From the NCBI RefSeq assembly GCF_004376845.1, contig NZ_SNUW01000003.1, positions 248,001-312,000 on the forward strand: a stretch of 64,000 bases of DNA, written 5' to 3'. Shown here piece by piece: positions 17,699 to 27,350 of this stretch. Origin of the DNA: Psychromonas algarum (lineage in GTDB: Bacteria; Pseudomonadota; Gammaproteobacteria; Enterobacterales; Psychromonadaceae). The translations under genes and the position numbers were made by a program. Below the pieces are notes generated by a model. It saw nothing but the letters and a program-made list of their open reading frames with translations. It made no database searches and was not told the DNA's origin. The number at the start of each line of letters is the position of its first letter. Position 1 is the stretch's first letter.

Positions 17699-20354
17699 CC
17701 CTTCTTCAGAAACAGTGATTACTAAGTCACATTCAATTTCACCTATTTGGTTTTTGCCTTTTATTGCAGCGATCTTAGGGGCTTGGATTTTATTTCAAAA
17801 TATTACCCATAAAAATGAACATATAACCATTCACTTTTCCAATGCTGATAGCATCATTGTTGATAAAACAAAAATCCGCTATAAAGGCGTGATCGTAGGG
17901 ACAGTCAAAAAAATTGAACTAGATGAAGTTGATGGTGTTAATGTTTTTGCTGAAATTGAATCTCATGCAACGTTTCTTTTAAAAGAAAAGAGTCAATTTT
18001 GGCTTGTTTCTCCGAAAGCCTCCCTTACCTCGATATCTGGCTTAGATACTTTATTTTCAGGTAGTTATATCAACTTATTACCTGGGGAAGGTGAAGCCGC
18101 AACGACTTTTGAAGCAACAACAGAGCAACCAGAGATCATTCCTGATAATGCATTATTAATCAATTTAAAAAGTAACAATGCAGCTTCTATTAATATTGGA
18201 ACACCTATATTTTTCAAAAAGATACAAGTAGGTGAAATTGTGCGAGTCCGACTCGATAAATCAGGAAAATTTGTTAATATTCAAGCGTTTATTGAAAGTA
18301 AATATAGCCACCTTATCAAAAAAGAAAGCCAGTTTTGGAATATTAGTGGTTTAAATGCCAATATTTCACGCTCGGGAGTTGATATCAAACTCGATAGTTT
18401 AACTTCTTTAATTGCAGGTGGTATAACATTTAGTAGTCCTGATTCCGATACTCCCCCAGTAAAAGATCAACAATTTAATTTATTTGAGAATATTGATGAA
18501 AGTAAACAAGGTTTACAAATCACCCTTAAATTAACAAATACTGATAATTTGCCTAATGGTGCAGGTATTTTATTTAAAGGGCATGGTATTGGTCGTATTA
18601 ACCATATTCGTTATGATACTGATTCTCAGTTATTTATTGCTCAAGCAACTATTAACCCAGCTTTTTCTGAAATGGTAACTGAGAACGCACAATTTTGGAT
18701 AGAAAAAGCCTCTATCTCTTTTTCTAAAATTGAAAATTTGAGTAATTTAATTACTGGTGATTATGTTGGTTTTTCTTACAGCGAAAATTATAAACAAGAA
18801 AAACAAAAGACTGAATTTGTACTCAATAATAATCAACTACCTTCTCAGGAGTATGCATCAATTACTTTGATTGCCGATAATGCAAATGGATTAACAGCAG
18901 GGGCTTCCGTCACTTATAAAGGCCTAAAAATAGGTAACATTACCTCACTTACTTTAACCAAAGACAGTAAACATATAAAAGCGATGTTAAATATAAACAA
19001 ACAATTTAGTTACTTGATTAATAAAAATAGTAAATTTCATTTATTAAGTGGTGTCAACTTTAAAGCTTCTTTGCAGGGGATAGAAGTAAATAGTAAACCA
19101 TTAAAAAATATACTCTTAGGTGGCATCGCTCTTTATAATAAATATCCTCCCACTAAAAAGAATAGCAAAACACCACTCAAAACAAATCAGTTGTTCCATT
19201 TATATGCATCTAAAGAAATGGCAAAATTAGGTAAGAACGTTTTTACGGCGCCTTTAAAAGTATCATTATTAAGCAAAGAATTACCATCTGTCAGTGTTGG
19301 TTCTCCTGTTTATTATCATAAATTAAAAGTAGGTGAAGTCAGTGACTTAACATTGCATGATTCAGGTTTAATGCAAACAAGTCTAGAAGTAAGCGCTCAA
19401 TTTAAACACTTAATTACCAATAAAACTGTTTTTTGGAATATTAGCGGTTTTCAAGTTGATGCGGGGCTTTCGGGTGTCAAAGTGAATGCAGAATCATTAC
19501 TTTCAATTGCTGCAGGAGGTATCGCATTAGAGCTAGCGCCATCTGTTAAAGGAAATGTAACAAGCCAAGGTCAATATCGTTTGTTTGATAGTTATCAGCA
19601 GGCAACTATTCCGCCTAAACAACTCACTTTAACTTACGATAATGCTTTTGACCTTAAAGTTGGTAATAAAGTAAAACTTAAAGGTTTAGATATCGGTGAA
19701 ATCAGTAACTTAACCCTTAACAAGCACAATAAGATAGACGTTACTTTGGATATTGATGCAAAGTATTTTGCTAAAGTCGCTAAAAAAGGCAGCCGATTCT
19801 GGATCGTGCGTAGTGATATTTCATTATCAGGAGCTAAAAATTTAAGCACGCTGATTAGTGGTGTTTTTATTAATGTATCGCCTGGTACAGGTAATGCTTT
19901 AACTAAGTTTACCGGAGAAAGCCATGAGCCATTATTAGCTCAAAATAAAACAGGCTTGCCTATTACATTGTTAGCAGATAATGCCGGCTCAACAGATATC
20001 AGTAGCCCAGTTTATTATCGTCAAATCCAAATTGGTGAAGTTATCAATAAACGTTTAAACAGTGACGCTTCTGGTGTTGAAATAGAGCTTAACATTTATC
20101 CTGAATATGCTTATTTGATTCGTTCTAACAGTGTATTTTGGCCAGCGTCTGGCTTTAATTTAGATGTTGGCATCACAGGAGCAGCGCTAAAAGCGACATC
20201 TCTTACCTCCCTCATCAAAGGAGGAATCAATATGAGCACACCAGATGATGAAAAGCTTCAACCAGCAAGTAAAGCCTTTGCTTCCTTTGAGTTACAATCA
20301 GAAAGTAAAAATTCTTGGTTAAAATGGAAACTTAAAATTCCTAAAAGTAATTAA
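17688..20354 (+). CDS. letB: LetB, seven-MCE-domain lipid transport protein
   Basis: LetB (YebT) forms a tunnel-like stack of MCE rings across the periplasm that carries lipids. The product of about 888 residues has one N-terminal membrane helix (about 20-38) and seven MCE repeats, each with a G-x-x-V-x-Y-K-G-type strand pair and an F-W-x-x-S/P motif; they start near residues 50, 165, 280, 395, 520, 635 and 750. Seven is the number in E. coli LetB (877 residues). Start at 17688 is favoured because it aligns with E. coli; 17676 is also open. The gene follows letA and precedes rsmF as in E. coli. Confidence 0.93.
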   Translation: MQNNPSSETVITKSHSISPIWFLPFIAAILGAWILFQNITHKNEHITIHFSNADSIIVDKTKIRYKGVIVGTVKKIELDEVDGVNVFAEIESHATFLLKEKSQFWLVSPKASLTSISGLDTLFSGSYINLLPGEGEAATTFEATTEQPEIIPDNALLINLKSNNAASINIGTPIFFKKIQVGEIVRVRLDKSGKFVNIQAFIESKYSHLIKKESQFWNISGLNANISRSGVDIKLDSLTSLIAGGITFSSPDSDTPPVKDQQFNLFENIDESKQGLQITLKLTNTDNLPNGAGILFKGHGIGRINHIRYDTDSQLFIAQATINPAFSEMVTENAQFWIEKASISFSKIENLSNLITGDYVGFSYSENYKQEKQKTEFVLNNNQLPSQEYASITLIADNANGLTAGASVTYKGLKIGNITSLTLTKDSKHIKAMLNINKQFSYLINKNSKFHLLSGVNFKASLQGIEVNSKPLKNILLGGIALYNKYPPTKKNSKTPLKTNQLFHLYASKEMAKLGKNVFTAPLKVSLLSKELPSVSVGSPVYYHKLKVGEVSDLTLHDSGLMQTSLEVSAQFKHLITNKTVFWNISGFQVDAGLSGVKVNAESLLSIAAGGIALELAPSVKGNVTSQGQYRLFDSYQQATIPPKQLTLTYDNAFDLKVGNKVKLKGLDIGEISNLTLNKHNKIDVTLDIDAKYFAKVAKKGSRFWIVRSDISLSGAKNLSTLISGVFINVSPGTGNALTKFTGESHEPLLAQNKTGLPITLLADNAGSTDISSPVYYRQIQIGEVINKRLNSDASGVEIELNIYPEYAYLIRSNSVFWPASGFNLDVGITGAALKATSLTSLIKGGINMSTPDDEKLQPASKAFASFELQSESKNSWLKWKLKIPKSN

Positions 20355-20374
20355 TTAAAGTTTATGTTATCTTG

Positions 20375-20397
20375 CGCGCACTTTTAGTGCGCGTTTT
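20375..20397 (+). terminator. Terminator-like hairpin between letB and rsmF
   Basis: A GC-only 7-bp stem CGCGCAC / GTGCGCG with loop TTTTA is followed by TTTT. It lies 20 bp after the letB stop and could stop part of the letAB transcripts before rsmF. Confidence 0.7.
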
Positions 20398-20424
20398 GGC
20401 AAGCATCATTTATTGGATAATTTT

Positions 20425-21870
20425 ATGGACAGCAATACTTTTATACCTCAAGCATTTATCGATAAAATGTCTGATATTTTACCAAGTCACTTACATATTG
20501 ATGATTTAGTTGATGCCTGTCGTCGTCCATTACGCCGTGCTATTCGAGTAAATACTCTGAAAATATCAGTTGCTGACTTTAAATTACGAGCAATCGAACA
20601 AAACTGGTCTTTAACCTCTATTCCTTGGTGTCCTGAAGGTTTTTGGATCATGACCGAAGATCAAACTAACTCTCTTGGTAATAGCGCCGAACATTTAGCT
20701 GGGCTTTGTTATATCCAAGAAGCAAGTTCAATGATGCCCGTCAGCGCCCTATTCCATTTTTTTGAGCCATCAAATAGTTCTGTTTTATTAGATGCTGCGG
20801 CAGCCCCTGGCTCTAAAACGACACAAATAGCAGCCTTAATGCAAAACCAAGGACTTGTTATAGCCAATGAGTTTTCATCTAGCCGTATTAAAATGCTGCA
20901 TGCCAATATTCAACGTTGTGGCATCAATAATGTAGCTTTAACCCATTTTGATGCCCGCGTATTTGGAGAATGGTTACCGGAAACATTTGATGCCATTCTA
21001 TTAGATGCCCCTTGCTCAGGAGAAGGCACAGTACGCAAAGATAAATATGCAATGAAAAACTGGTCCCAAGCTTCTATCGAACAAATAACAGCGATGCAAA
21101 AAGAGCTTATTGTTAGTGCATTTAATGCATTAAAACCGGGTGGTTTTTTAGTTTATTCAACTTGTACTCTAAGCCAAGAAGAAAACCAAGATGTACTTCA
21201 TCATTTACAAACAGAATATCCTGACAAAGTTAAGTTTCTAAATTTAGAGAATTTATTCCCTAGTGCAAACAAAACACTCACTCAAGAAGGATTTTTACAT
21301 ATTTGGCCACAAATTTATGATACTGAAGGTTTCTTTGTTGCTGCTATACAAAAAGTAGAAAGCTCAATAAAACAAAATTATAATAAACGCCCTGCTAAGT
21401 TACCTTTCATCAAAGCCTCATCACAAGAAAAAGCAAACTTGCAAGCATATTTTGAACAGCAATTCGGTATTAAAGAGCTAGATGGTATTTTATATAAACG
21501 TGAACAAGAGCTTTGGCTATTTCCTGCTTCAATAGAGCCCTTGATGGATAAAATTCGTTTTTCTCGCTTAGGTATCAAAATAGCTGAACAATTTGGTAAA
21601 GGCCGTAAAATAGGCTTTAAAACCATGCATGAATTTGCACGCTGTTTTGCTAAAGATAGCAGTAAAAATAATGTAGAGCTTTCAGCACAACAAGCTAATG
21701 AATTTTATCAGGGTAGAGATATCCACGATATTGATTGTAAAGGAAATAGTGGAGAAGTATTTGTTAACTATCGAAGTAATGTAATAGGTATAGGAAAGTC
21801 ATTGGATACTCGAATAAAAAATAACTTACCTAGAGAGCTTATACATGATAAAAAATTGTTTAAAATGTAA
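20425..21870 (+). CDS. rsmF: 16S rRNA (cytosine-1407-C5)-methyltransferase RsmF
   Basis: RsmF (YebU) makes 5-methylcytosine at position 1407 of 16S rRNA. The 481-residue protein has the NOL1/NOP2/sun fold with the SAM-binding D-A-A-A-A-P-G-S-K-T-T near residue 126, the first cysteine motif L-D-A-P-C-S-G-E-G-T near 194 and the catalytic Y-S-T-C-T-L-S near 245. The region R-R-P-L-R-R-A/S-I-R-V-N-T-L-K-I-S is nearly identical to E. coli RsmF. The ATG at 20425 has GGAT upstream and is preferred over the in-frame TTG at 20413. Confidence 0.95.
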   Translation: MDSNTFIPQAFIDKMSDILPSHLHIDDLVDACRRPLRRAIRVNTLKISVADFKLRAIEQNWSLTSIPWCPEGFWIMTEDQTNSLGNSAEHLAGLCYIQEASSMMPVSALFHFFEPSNSSVLLDAAAAPGSKTTQIAALMQNQGLVIANEFSSSRIKMLHANIQRCGINNVALTHFDARVFGEWLPETFDAILLDAPCSGEGTVRKDKYAMKNWSQASIEQITAMQKELIVSAFNALKPGGFLVYSTCTLSQEENQDVLHHLQTEYPDKVKFLNLENLFPSANKTLTQEGFLHIWPQIYDTEGFFVAAIQKVESSIKQNYNKRPAKLPFIKASSQEKANLQAYFEQQFGIKELDGILYKREQELWLFPASIEPLMDKIRFSRLGIKIAEQFGKGRKIGFKTMHEFARCFAKDSSKNNVELSAQQANEFYQGRDIHDIDCKGNSGEVFVNYRSNVIGIGKSLDTRIKNNLPRELIHDKKLFKM

Positions 21871-21908
21871 GTAATATGCATAACTTTTAAGACTTTATTT
21901 TTTATTAG

Positions 21909-21940
21909 CCCTAATGGTATTTAAATTAAATTAGGGTTTT
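21909..21940 (+). terminator. Terminator after rsmF
   Basis: The stem CCCTAAT / ATTAGGG encloses 14 bases and is followed by TTTT on the plus strand. It separates rsmF from the convergent polysaccharide cluster. Confidence 0.65.
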
Positions 21941-21950
21941 ATATTAGGAA

Positions 21951-22628
21951 TTATTTGCAAAGTGGTTGAAAGGCAACATCCTTTTCTCTATTCAAATTAT
22001 CAACAATACAGACAATTTGATCTTTTCCTATTACACGAGCGTATTTAATTAATTCATTACGTCCCGCATCAAAATATAAAGCTCGTTTTATTTGCTCTAC
22101 TCCAATTTGAGCAGATATATTTTGAGAGCTTCCCCAATGTTTCAAAAAAAGTTTAGATAGTTCTAAATTTACCTCCTGCATATAAGGTCCATGCACAATT
22201 GCTTTATCAATATAAAGGTAAAAATCATCATCTAATATCCCTAATTGAGACTTTATATTTGCCATATAAGCCCATGTTAATGGCCAATGAGGCCTTAATT
22301 TTGTCGACTTTTTATAAAGCTGAAGTGCTTTTTTCAAACTACTATGGGATACACTTAGGTTGTCAAAATATTTAAAAGCTTGCCATTCATAAACTTTTGC
22401 AGCCATATTTAAATAATGAGGATGATGGCCGTGTAGGTTTAGCATTGTTTCACTAGCTAATAATGCGCTGTTCAACTCTTCTCGACTCAATTGATTTGAA
22501 TGCTCCCAACGGGTTAGATAAGTCTCAACCTTTAAATAATTTAAGTTCGCTAAGCTATATTTAGCAACTAAAATTCCCACAGCTATGGTTAGGGCAAGTA
22601 ATGCTATTTTAAAAGCTGCAATTTTCAC
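21951..22628 (-). CDS. VpsP-like TPR protein of exopolysaccharide cluster
   Basis: This 225-residue protein has an N-terminal membrane helix (about 6-25) and a periplasmic or cytosolic helical region with TPR-like spacing, for example A-L-Q-L-Y-K-K-S-T-K-L-R-P-H-W-P-L-T-W near 105-123. Such proteins are found at the end of EPS clusters of marine gammaproteobacteria and are called VpsP-like; I base this on size, layout and context. Its start overlaps the preceding phosphatase gene by 4 bp (ATGA), so the two are coupled. It is the last gene of the locus, with no clear terminator on its strand. The exact role is unknown. Confidence 0.65.
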   Translation of the reverse strand: MKIAAFKIALLALTIAVGILVAKYSLANLNYLKVETYLTRWEHSNQLSREELNSALLASETMLNLHGHHPHYLNMAAKVYEWQAFKYFDNLSVSHSSLKKALQLYKKSTKLRPHWPLTWAYMANIKSQLGILDDDFYLYIDKAIVHGPYMQEVNLELSKLFLKHWGSSQNISAQIGVEQIKRALYFDAGRNELIKYARVIGKDQIVCIVDNLNREKDVAFQPLCK

Positions 22629-23374
22629 AAGATTTCTTTAAATGATTTAATAAAAGCGTTGGATATGAAAATAGAATTTGGATTATCAATGCATAGTTTA
22701 TTCGCTTTATTAATATCAAACTTTTCCGTAATAGCTTTATATGCTTCTAACATTCTATTTGGCCTACGCTTTAAATTATGCATATCAGAGGCAACAACAT
22801 GAACTAAACCTAGATTGATATAATGCCATCCTAGTTTTTGAGATTTCTCTCCAAAGCCTCCAAGTAATGAGGCTGCTGTGATCTGTAATAAGCATCCTTG
22901 TTTAATAAAGTCATCAATAAGATTAGGATGTTCCCATAAGTCACGATTCCGTTCAGGGTGAGCAATAATAGGGCAAATATTATGTTCGAATAACCAAGCA
23001 ACCAGTTTCTCACTACCTGGTGGGATATGACTATCTGGAAACTCAAGCAATAATAAATTTTGCCCCTTGTGTTTCCCAAGAAATGGTAATTGCTTATTTT
23101 TAGCCAACAAGATGATTTCAGGACAAATCCGCACTTCTGCAGCAAAGGCTAATTCAACCGTAATATTAAGTTCAATTATCTTATTAAATAAATGGTGGAA
23201 TACGTCCTCTATACCGGCCAAATCATTATCAAAGCTACCAATATTAAGATGAGGAGTCGCTATTATTTTATTAACACCACTATCAACAGATTGAGAAATT
23301 AAAGCAATAGAGTCATCAATGCTCCTCGCACCATCATCAATTCCCGCTAAAATATGACTATGTAAATCAATCAT
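22625..23374 (-). CDS. PHP-family tyrosine-protein phosphatase (CpsB/YwqE type)
   Basis: The product begins M-I-D-L-H-S-H-I-L-A-G-I-D-D-G-A, the metal-binding start of PHP-type protein tyrosine phosphatases such as CpsB, Wzb-equivalents of Gram-positives. Further ligands are in A-T-P-H-L near residue 41, E near 103, A-H-P-E-R-N near 138 and A-S-D-M-H-N near 195. It should dephosphorylate the tyrosine cluster of the Wzc-like kinase encoded directly upstream; the two genes overlap by one base. In E. coli the same step uses the unrelated low-molecular-weight phosphatase Wzb, so this is a different solution. Length 249 is normal. Confidence 0.9.
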   Translation of the reverse strand: MIDLHSHILAGIDDGARSIDDSIALISQSVDSGVNKIIATPHLNIGSFDNDLAGIEDVFHHLFNKIIELNITVELAFAAEVRICPEIILLAKNKQLPFLGKHKGQNLLLLEFPDSHIPPGSEKLVAWLFEHNICPIIAHPERNRDLWEHPNLIDDFIKQGCLLQITAASLLGGFGEKSQKLGWHYINLGLVHVVASDMHNLKRRPNRMLEAYKAITEKFDINKANKLCIDNPNSIFISNAFIKSFKEIL

Positions 23375-25584
23375 TAGCGACTATTTTTGTGATTATAATC
23401 ATAAGAGTCATAATAACCGGCATAATCCATATTCTTTTTAAGTTTTTTGATATTAACTCGATTAAGAACGACCCCGTCAATTCTTACTTCTACCTCGACT
23501 AAACGGGAGATTCCGGCTTTAGCTGTTGCTTCTTTAGTTGATTCAGAACGAACAACATAAATAACCGAGTCTGCACTTTTAGAAAGCACTAATGCATCAC
23601 TTACAGCTAACGATGGAGGCGAGTCAATAATAATATGATCGTATTCCTCCTTCAGTTTCATTAATAAAGTTGCAAATTTTTGAGAAGATAATAGTTCAAG
23701 TGGATTCGGAGGAATGAAGCCCGCAGATAAAATATCTAAACCAGACATCTCATCATGAATAATAGAATCATTTAACGTTTCAGCACCTGAAATAACATTA
23801 GAGAGCCCACTCTGATAAGGATCTAATGAAAAAACACGTGTAAAACTTGGTCGACGCATATCAGCTTCAATTAATAGTGTTTTTTCCATTTGCGCCATGG
23901 CAAAAGCAATATTAATCGCGGTCGTTGTTTTCCCCTCTGCAGGGACAGATGAGGTAACAACAACAACTTTATGATCATCATCAAGATGTGATAAAACAAA
24001 CCCGGTTCTTAATGTTCTTATTGCTTCAGAGAAAGTCCTATATGCATCATCAAAGAAAGCATATAAAGGAAGACCTTTTTTACGTTTTAAATGTAGTAGT
24101 GGAACTAAACCTAATAGGCGGATTCCAAGTTTAGATTCGACTTCAGCAGCACTTCTGAAACTATCATTCAAAGCATTTAAAATAAACGTTAATATAATTG
24201 CGAAAATAAATGAAACAGCAAAAGCAATTAACACTAACAAAGTCTTTTTAGGTTTAACTGGTGAAATAGGTACTTCAGCAGGGTCAACAACTTGTGCTTT
24301 TTGTGTTTCTAAATCTGTTGTAATGTTCATCTCTTTAAAACGCTCTAAAAAGGCATCGTATAAATTGCGATTTGATTCAACTTCATGACTTAATTTTAAA
24401 TAATTTTGTTCCTTATTAGTAATGACTTGGAATTTAGATTTTTCTTTATTTAAATTTCTTTGAAAGCGGCGTTCATTGTCCTTAGCTGCAGACAAGTCTT
24501 TACCGATACCAGTCACTAACTTATCAACTTGTTGCTGTAAATTCTTTTGTACTGCCGCTAATTCAGCTTTAGCTGCAATTAATTTAGGGTGCTTTTTACC
24601 ATAACGAAAACTAAGTTCTGAGTAACGTTTTTCAGCTTCAATTTCTACACGTTTAATGGCTCTTACTGATTCATGATTACTGATTTCAGGTAAACTTAGG
24701 AGAGACTCAATATCATTATCTTCCACACGACTAACAAATAGCGCAATTGTTTCTGCTTCAAAACGTTTTTGTTTAGCATCAAGATAACTTTGCGTTAAAC
24801 TCTCTAATTCATTACTTGCAATACTACGCACACCTTTGGATTCAATATCAATTAAATTTTCTTTAACTCTATATTTTTGTAACAGATCAATTGAATTTTC
24901 TAAATTTAAGCGTAATTCCTCTAAACGATCTTGAAGCCAACTTGCCGCTTTTTTAGTGCTGTTTAATTGTGATGCCATCCCTTGAGTAATAAATGTATCA
25001 GCAATTTCATTTGCTACCATTGCAGCTAACTTAGGATCATGAGCTTCAAAAGAAATATTAACGAGCTGTGTCTTACGTATTGGCTCAATTTCAATGCGTG
25101 ATTGGATAGTATTAATTAATGCAACTTTATCTCGACGTCCATCAAATTCATCTATTATTTCATTATTTTTTTCAGCAATAGGTAAGAAACTTTTAATATA
25201 AGATTTAACATCGCTAAATAAGCTTGGTTCATCAGAAGGCAAAAATTCAGGTTGATAAGCTAGGCCTAATTTATCAATAACTTGTTCAGTAATAATCCGA
25301 GATTTTAGAATTTCATATTGAGTTAAAAAATACTCTTTACGTGAAGTATCTAAAGAATAAACAGTATCAATTGAAACTGTTTTATTTTGATCAGACTCTA
25401 GTAATAACGAAGTTGTTGCTCTATAAACAGGTTGCATTCCAGCAACAAAAACAGCCGTTAATAAAGTAGTAAAAACTGCAAACCCCAAAATTTTCCATTT
25501 AGATTTGATCAACAGTTTCCAATAAATTTTTAAATCTATAATCTGTTCTTGTGGAGGGTTCGATATTGATTTTTTAAATTCCAT
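23374..25584 (-). CDS. Wzc-like polysaccharide co-polymerase and tyrosine autokinase
   Basis: The 736-residue protein has the polysaccharide co-polymerase layout: a membrane helix at about 33-52, a long periplasmic coiled-coil region (about 60-435), a second helix near 445-465, and a cytosolic BY-kinase domain. The kinase shows Walker A S-S-V-P-A-E-G-K-T-T-T near 535, Walker A' L-L-I-E-A-D-M-R-R-P and Walker B H-I-I-I-D-S-P-P near 640. The tail contains five tyrosines within eleven residues, the autophosphorylation cluster. It controls chain length and export through its phosphorylation cycle with the phosphatase next door. It follows the Wza-like gene by 15 bp. Confidence 0.93.
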   Translation of the reverse strand: MEFKKSISNPPQEQIIDLKIYWKLLIKSKWKILGFAVFTTLLTAVFVAGMQPVYRATTSLLLESDQNKTVSIDTVYSLDTSRKEYFLTQYEILKSRIITEQVIDKLGLAYQPEFLPSDEPSLFSDVKSYIKSFLPIAEKNNEIIDEFDGRRDKVALINTIQSRIEIEPIRKTQLVNISFEAHDPKLAAMVANEIADTFITQGMASQLNSTKKAASWLQDRLEELRLNLENSIDLLQKYRVKENLIDIESKGVRSIASNELESLTQSYLDAKQKRFEAETIALFVSRVEDNDIESLLSLPEISNHESVRAIKRVEIEAEKRYSELSFRYGKKHPKLIAAKAELAAVQKNLQQQVDKLVTGIGKDLSAAKDNERRFQRNLNKEKSKFQVITNKEQNYLKLSHEVESNRNLYDAFLERFKEMNITTDLETQKAQVVDPAEVPISPVKPKKTLLVLIAFAVSFIFAIILTFILNALNDSFRSAAEVESKLGIRLLGLVPLLHLKRKKGLPLYAFFDDAYRTFSEAIRTLRTGFVLSHLDDDHKVVVVTSSVPAEGKTTTAINIAFAMAQMEKTLLIEADMRRPSFTRVFSLDPYQSGLSNVISGAETLNDSIIHDEMSGLDILSAGFIPPNPLELLSSQKFATLLMKLKEEYDHIIIDSPPSLAVSDALVLSKSADSVIYVVRSESTKEATAKAGISRLVEVEVRIDGVVLNRVNIKKLKKNMDYAGYYDSYDYNHKNSR

Positions 25585-25599
25585 ATAAGATATCCGCGA

Positions 25600-26124
25600 T
25601 TAGAAAAAGCTTTGTTCAATGGTTATCGTATCACCGGCAGAAATAACAGAAGTTAACTCTACATTTTCGTTAACAACTTTATTTTTTATCGTTTTTTTGA
25701 TGTATATTTTTGCTTTTGATTCACGTCCAGTAAACCCTCCTGCCAATGCAACAGCTTGATCTATCCGCATCCCTGGTTGATAAGGATAAGCTCCGGGTTT
25801 TTTTACCTCACCATGAATGTAAAATGGTCGATATTGAATAACATCAACTTGAACAGAAGGATTAAGTAAATAGTCACCTAATAGTCCATTATATATAAGC
25901 TTTTGGACTTGCGATGTTGTTTTTCCTGTAACAGAGACAGCACCAATTAAAGGGAAGTTGATAAAACCATCATCATTAATCACAAGTTCAACCATTAGAT
26001 CTGGTTCATCATAAACAACAATTTTAATTTCATCTCCTGTATCCAATTTATAATTATTAACAACCTCCCCTTGTATATAAGGACAGCTAAATAATACAAT
26101 CAACAACAATAATTTATTCATCAT
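25600..26124 (-). CDS. Short Wza-like polysaccharide export protein
   Basis: A signal sequence (about residues 1-19) is followed by the poly-export domain starting Y-K-L-D-T-G-D-E-I-K-I at about 25-35 and an SLBB domain with F-Y-I-H-G-E-V-K-K-P-G-A-Y-P near 107-120. At 174 residues it lacks the C-terminal membrane helix that closes the E. coli Wza barrel (379 residues). Short forms probably rely on a separate outer-membrane barrel; the gene immediately upstream encodes one and overlaps by 4 bp. A Cys at residue 14 could be acylated, but the lipobox (L-F-S-C) is poor. Confidence 0.9.
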   Translation of the reverse strand: MMNKLLLLIVLFSCPYIQGEVVNNYKLDTGDEIKIVVYDEPDLMVELVINDDGFINFPLIGAVSVTGKTTSQVQKLIYNGLLGDYLLNPSVQVDVIQYRPFYIHGEVKKPGAYPYQPGMRIDQAVALAGGFTGRESKAKIYIKKTIKNKVVNENVELTSVISAGDTITIEQSFF

Positions 26125-27296
26125 AGTGCAACCGTTATCCCTAAATTAACTGCGTTTTGATCATAACGAATATTCGCTACATTAGAGCCTTTTTTAGTAA
26201 ACTCATAACCTGTACGCATTTTAAACCAACGAGTAAATTCATAAGATAGGTATAAAGAAGTATTAAGTGTTTTATCTTCTCGGTCTGCCCCTATGTAATC
26301 TTCATTGCTATAAAGTAGAGTAATATCTGAATCTATTTTTTCAGTCCAATTATGTAACCAACCAACAGAGCCGCTTGCAGCCAAAATATAATCACCAACC
26401 GTATCTGAATCTTCTGCAGCGCGATTAACATGCATTTCTATACTTGAATACATGACAGGTTGCCATGTAACACCGAGATCAATAATATTACCTGCAAAAT
26501 TTTCTCGGCTACTATCATCAAATTCTTTATATTGATAACCAAGTTTTAATTTACCAATTGTTTTTCCTAACCCTTCCCAACGAGCCCCAAAAGTAAAACG
26601 GTTATCTCTATTATTTTTATTTTTTTGATGTTGATAAACACCATTTGCCGTACTCAAATCAACTGTAAAATAAGTAACAGCTCCAATTTGATAATCACCA
26701 TCAAGCATAAACGTCCACTTTGATAGATCATCAATTTCCGTATCATCAGTAAAATTTTGATATTCCTTCACATAATACTGTATACCGCCCCCCACATTAA
26801 GAATCGCACTTTGTAATCCATACTGATAATAAACATTAGTAAATAATGTATTGTATTTTATTGGGGCATCATATCGATATTGGTTTGATTCTGTTAAGTT
26901 CGAACCTCTAGCTTCATGAAGGTTATTAAAGTGAATATTAATGTCTGTTCTATGCCTGTCAGTAAATTCTGTATGTCCATATAATGCTAATTTTTGATCT
27001 AAGTAATTATCATCACTACTATTTTCATAAGTGCCAGAAATTAACTCATACTCTCCACCATATCGATTTATACCATCATCAATACCAAAAGCGATCAAGG
27101 GTTTGACAATGTAAATAGCAGAAGAAACTGTATCAAACTCACTTGTATAAATATTGTCATTAAAATATGTAGAGGCATCAAGTTGAGGAACTATAATAAA
27201 ACTATTCGTGAGTTTTACTGGTGCAGGCTCAAATATACGAGCCTCAACACCAATGACAATAAAGATAGTTAAGAGAGTAATTAATAATGACTTCAT
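26121..27296 (-). CDS. Outer-membrane beta-barrel protein of EPS cluster
   Basis: The 391-residue product has a signal peptide (about 1-19, cut after V-E-A) and then many short strands with alternating hydrophobic and polar residues ending in a hydrophobic strand N-L-G-I-T-V-A-L, typical of an outer-membrane barrel of about 14-18 strands. Proteins of this type are common next to short Wza proteins in Vibrio and Alteromonadales EPS clusters and may form the exit pore. It overlaps the wza-like gene by 4 bp and follows the initiating transferase by 54 bp. No specific family can be named by eye. Confidence 0.75.
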   Translation of the reverse strand: MKSLLITLLTIFIVIGVEARIFEPAPVKLTNSFIIVPQLDASTYFNDNIYTSEFDTVSSAIYIVKPLIAFGIDDGINRYGGEYELISGTYENSSDDNYLDQKLALYGHTEFTDRHRTDINIHFNNLHEARGSNLTESNQYRYDAPIKYNTLFTNVYYQYGLQSAILNVGGGIQYYVKEYQNFTDDTEIDDLSKWTFMLDGDYQIGAVTYFTVDLSTANGVYQHQKNKNNRDNRFTFGARWEGLGKTIGKLKLGYQYKEFDDSSRENFAGNIIDLGVTWQPVMYSSIEMHVNRAAEDSDTVGDYILAASGSVGWLHNWTEKIDSDITLLYSNEDYIGADREDKTLNTSLYLSYEFTRWFKMRTGYEFTKKGSNVANIRYDQNAVNLGITVAL

Positions 27297-27350
27297 CAGC
27301 AGTTCCCATATAAATACTATATCTAATTAAAGTGAACAATAACCATTTTT

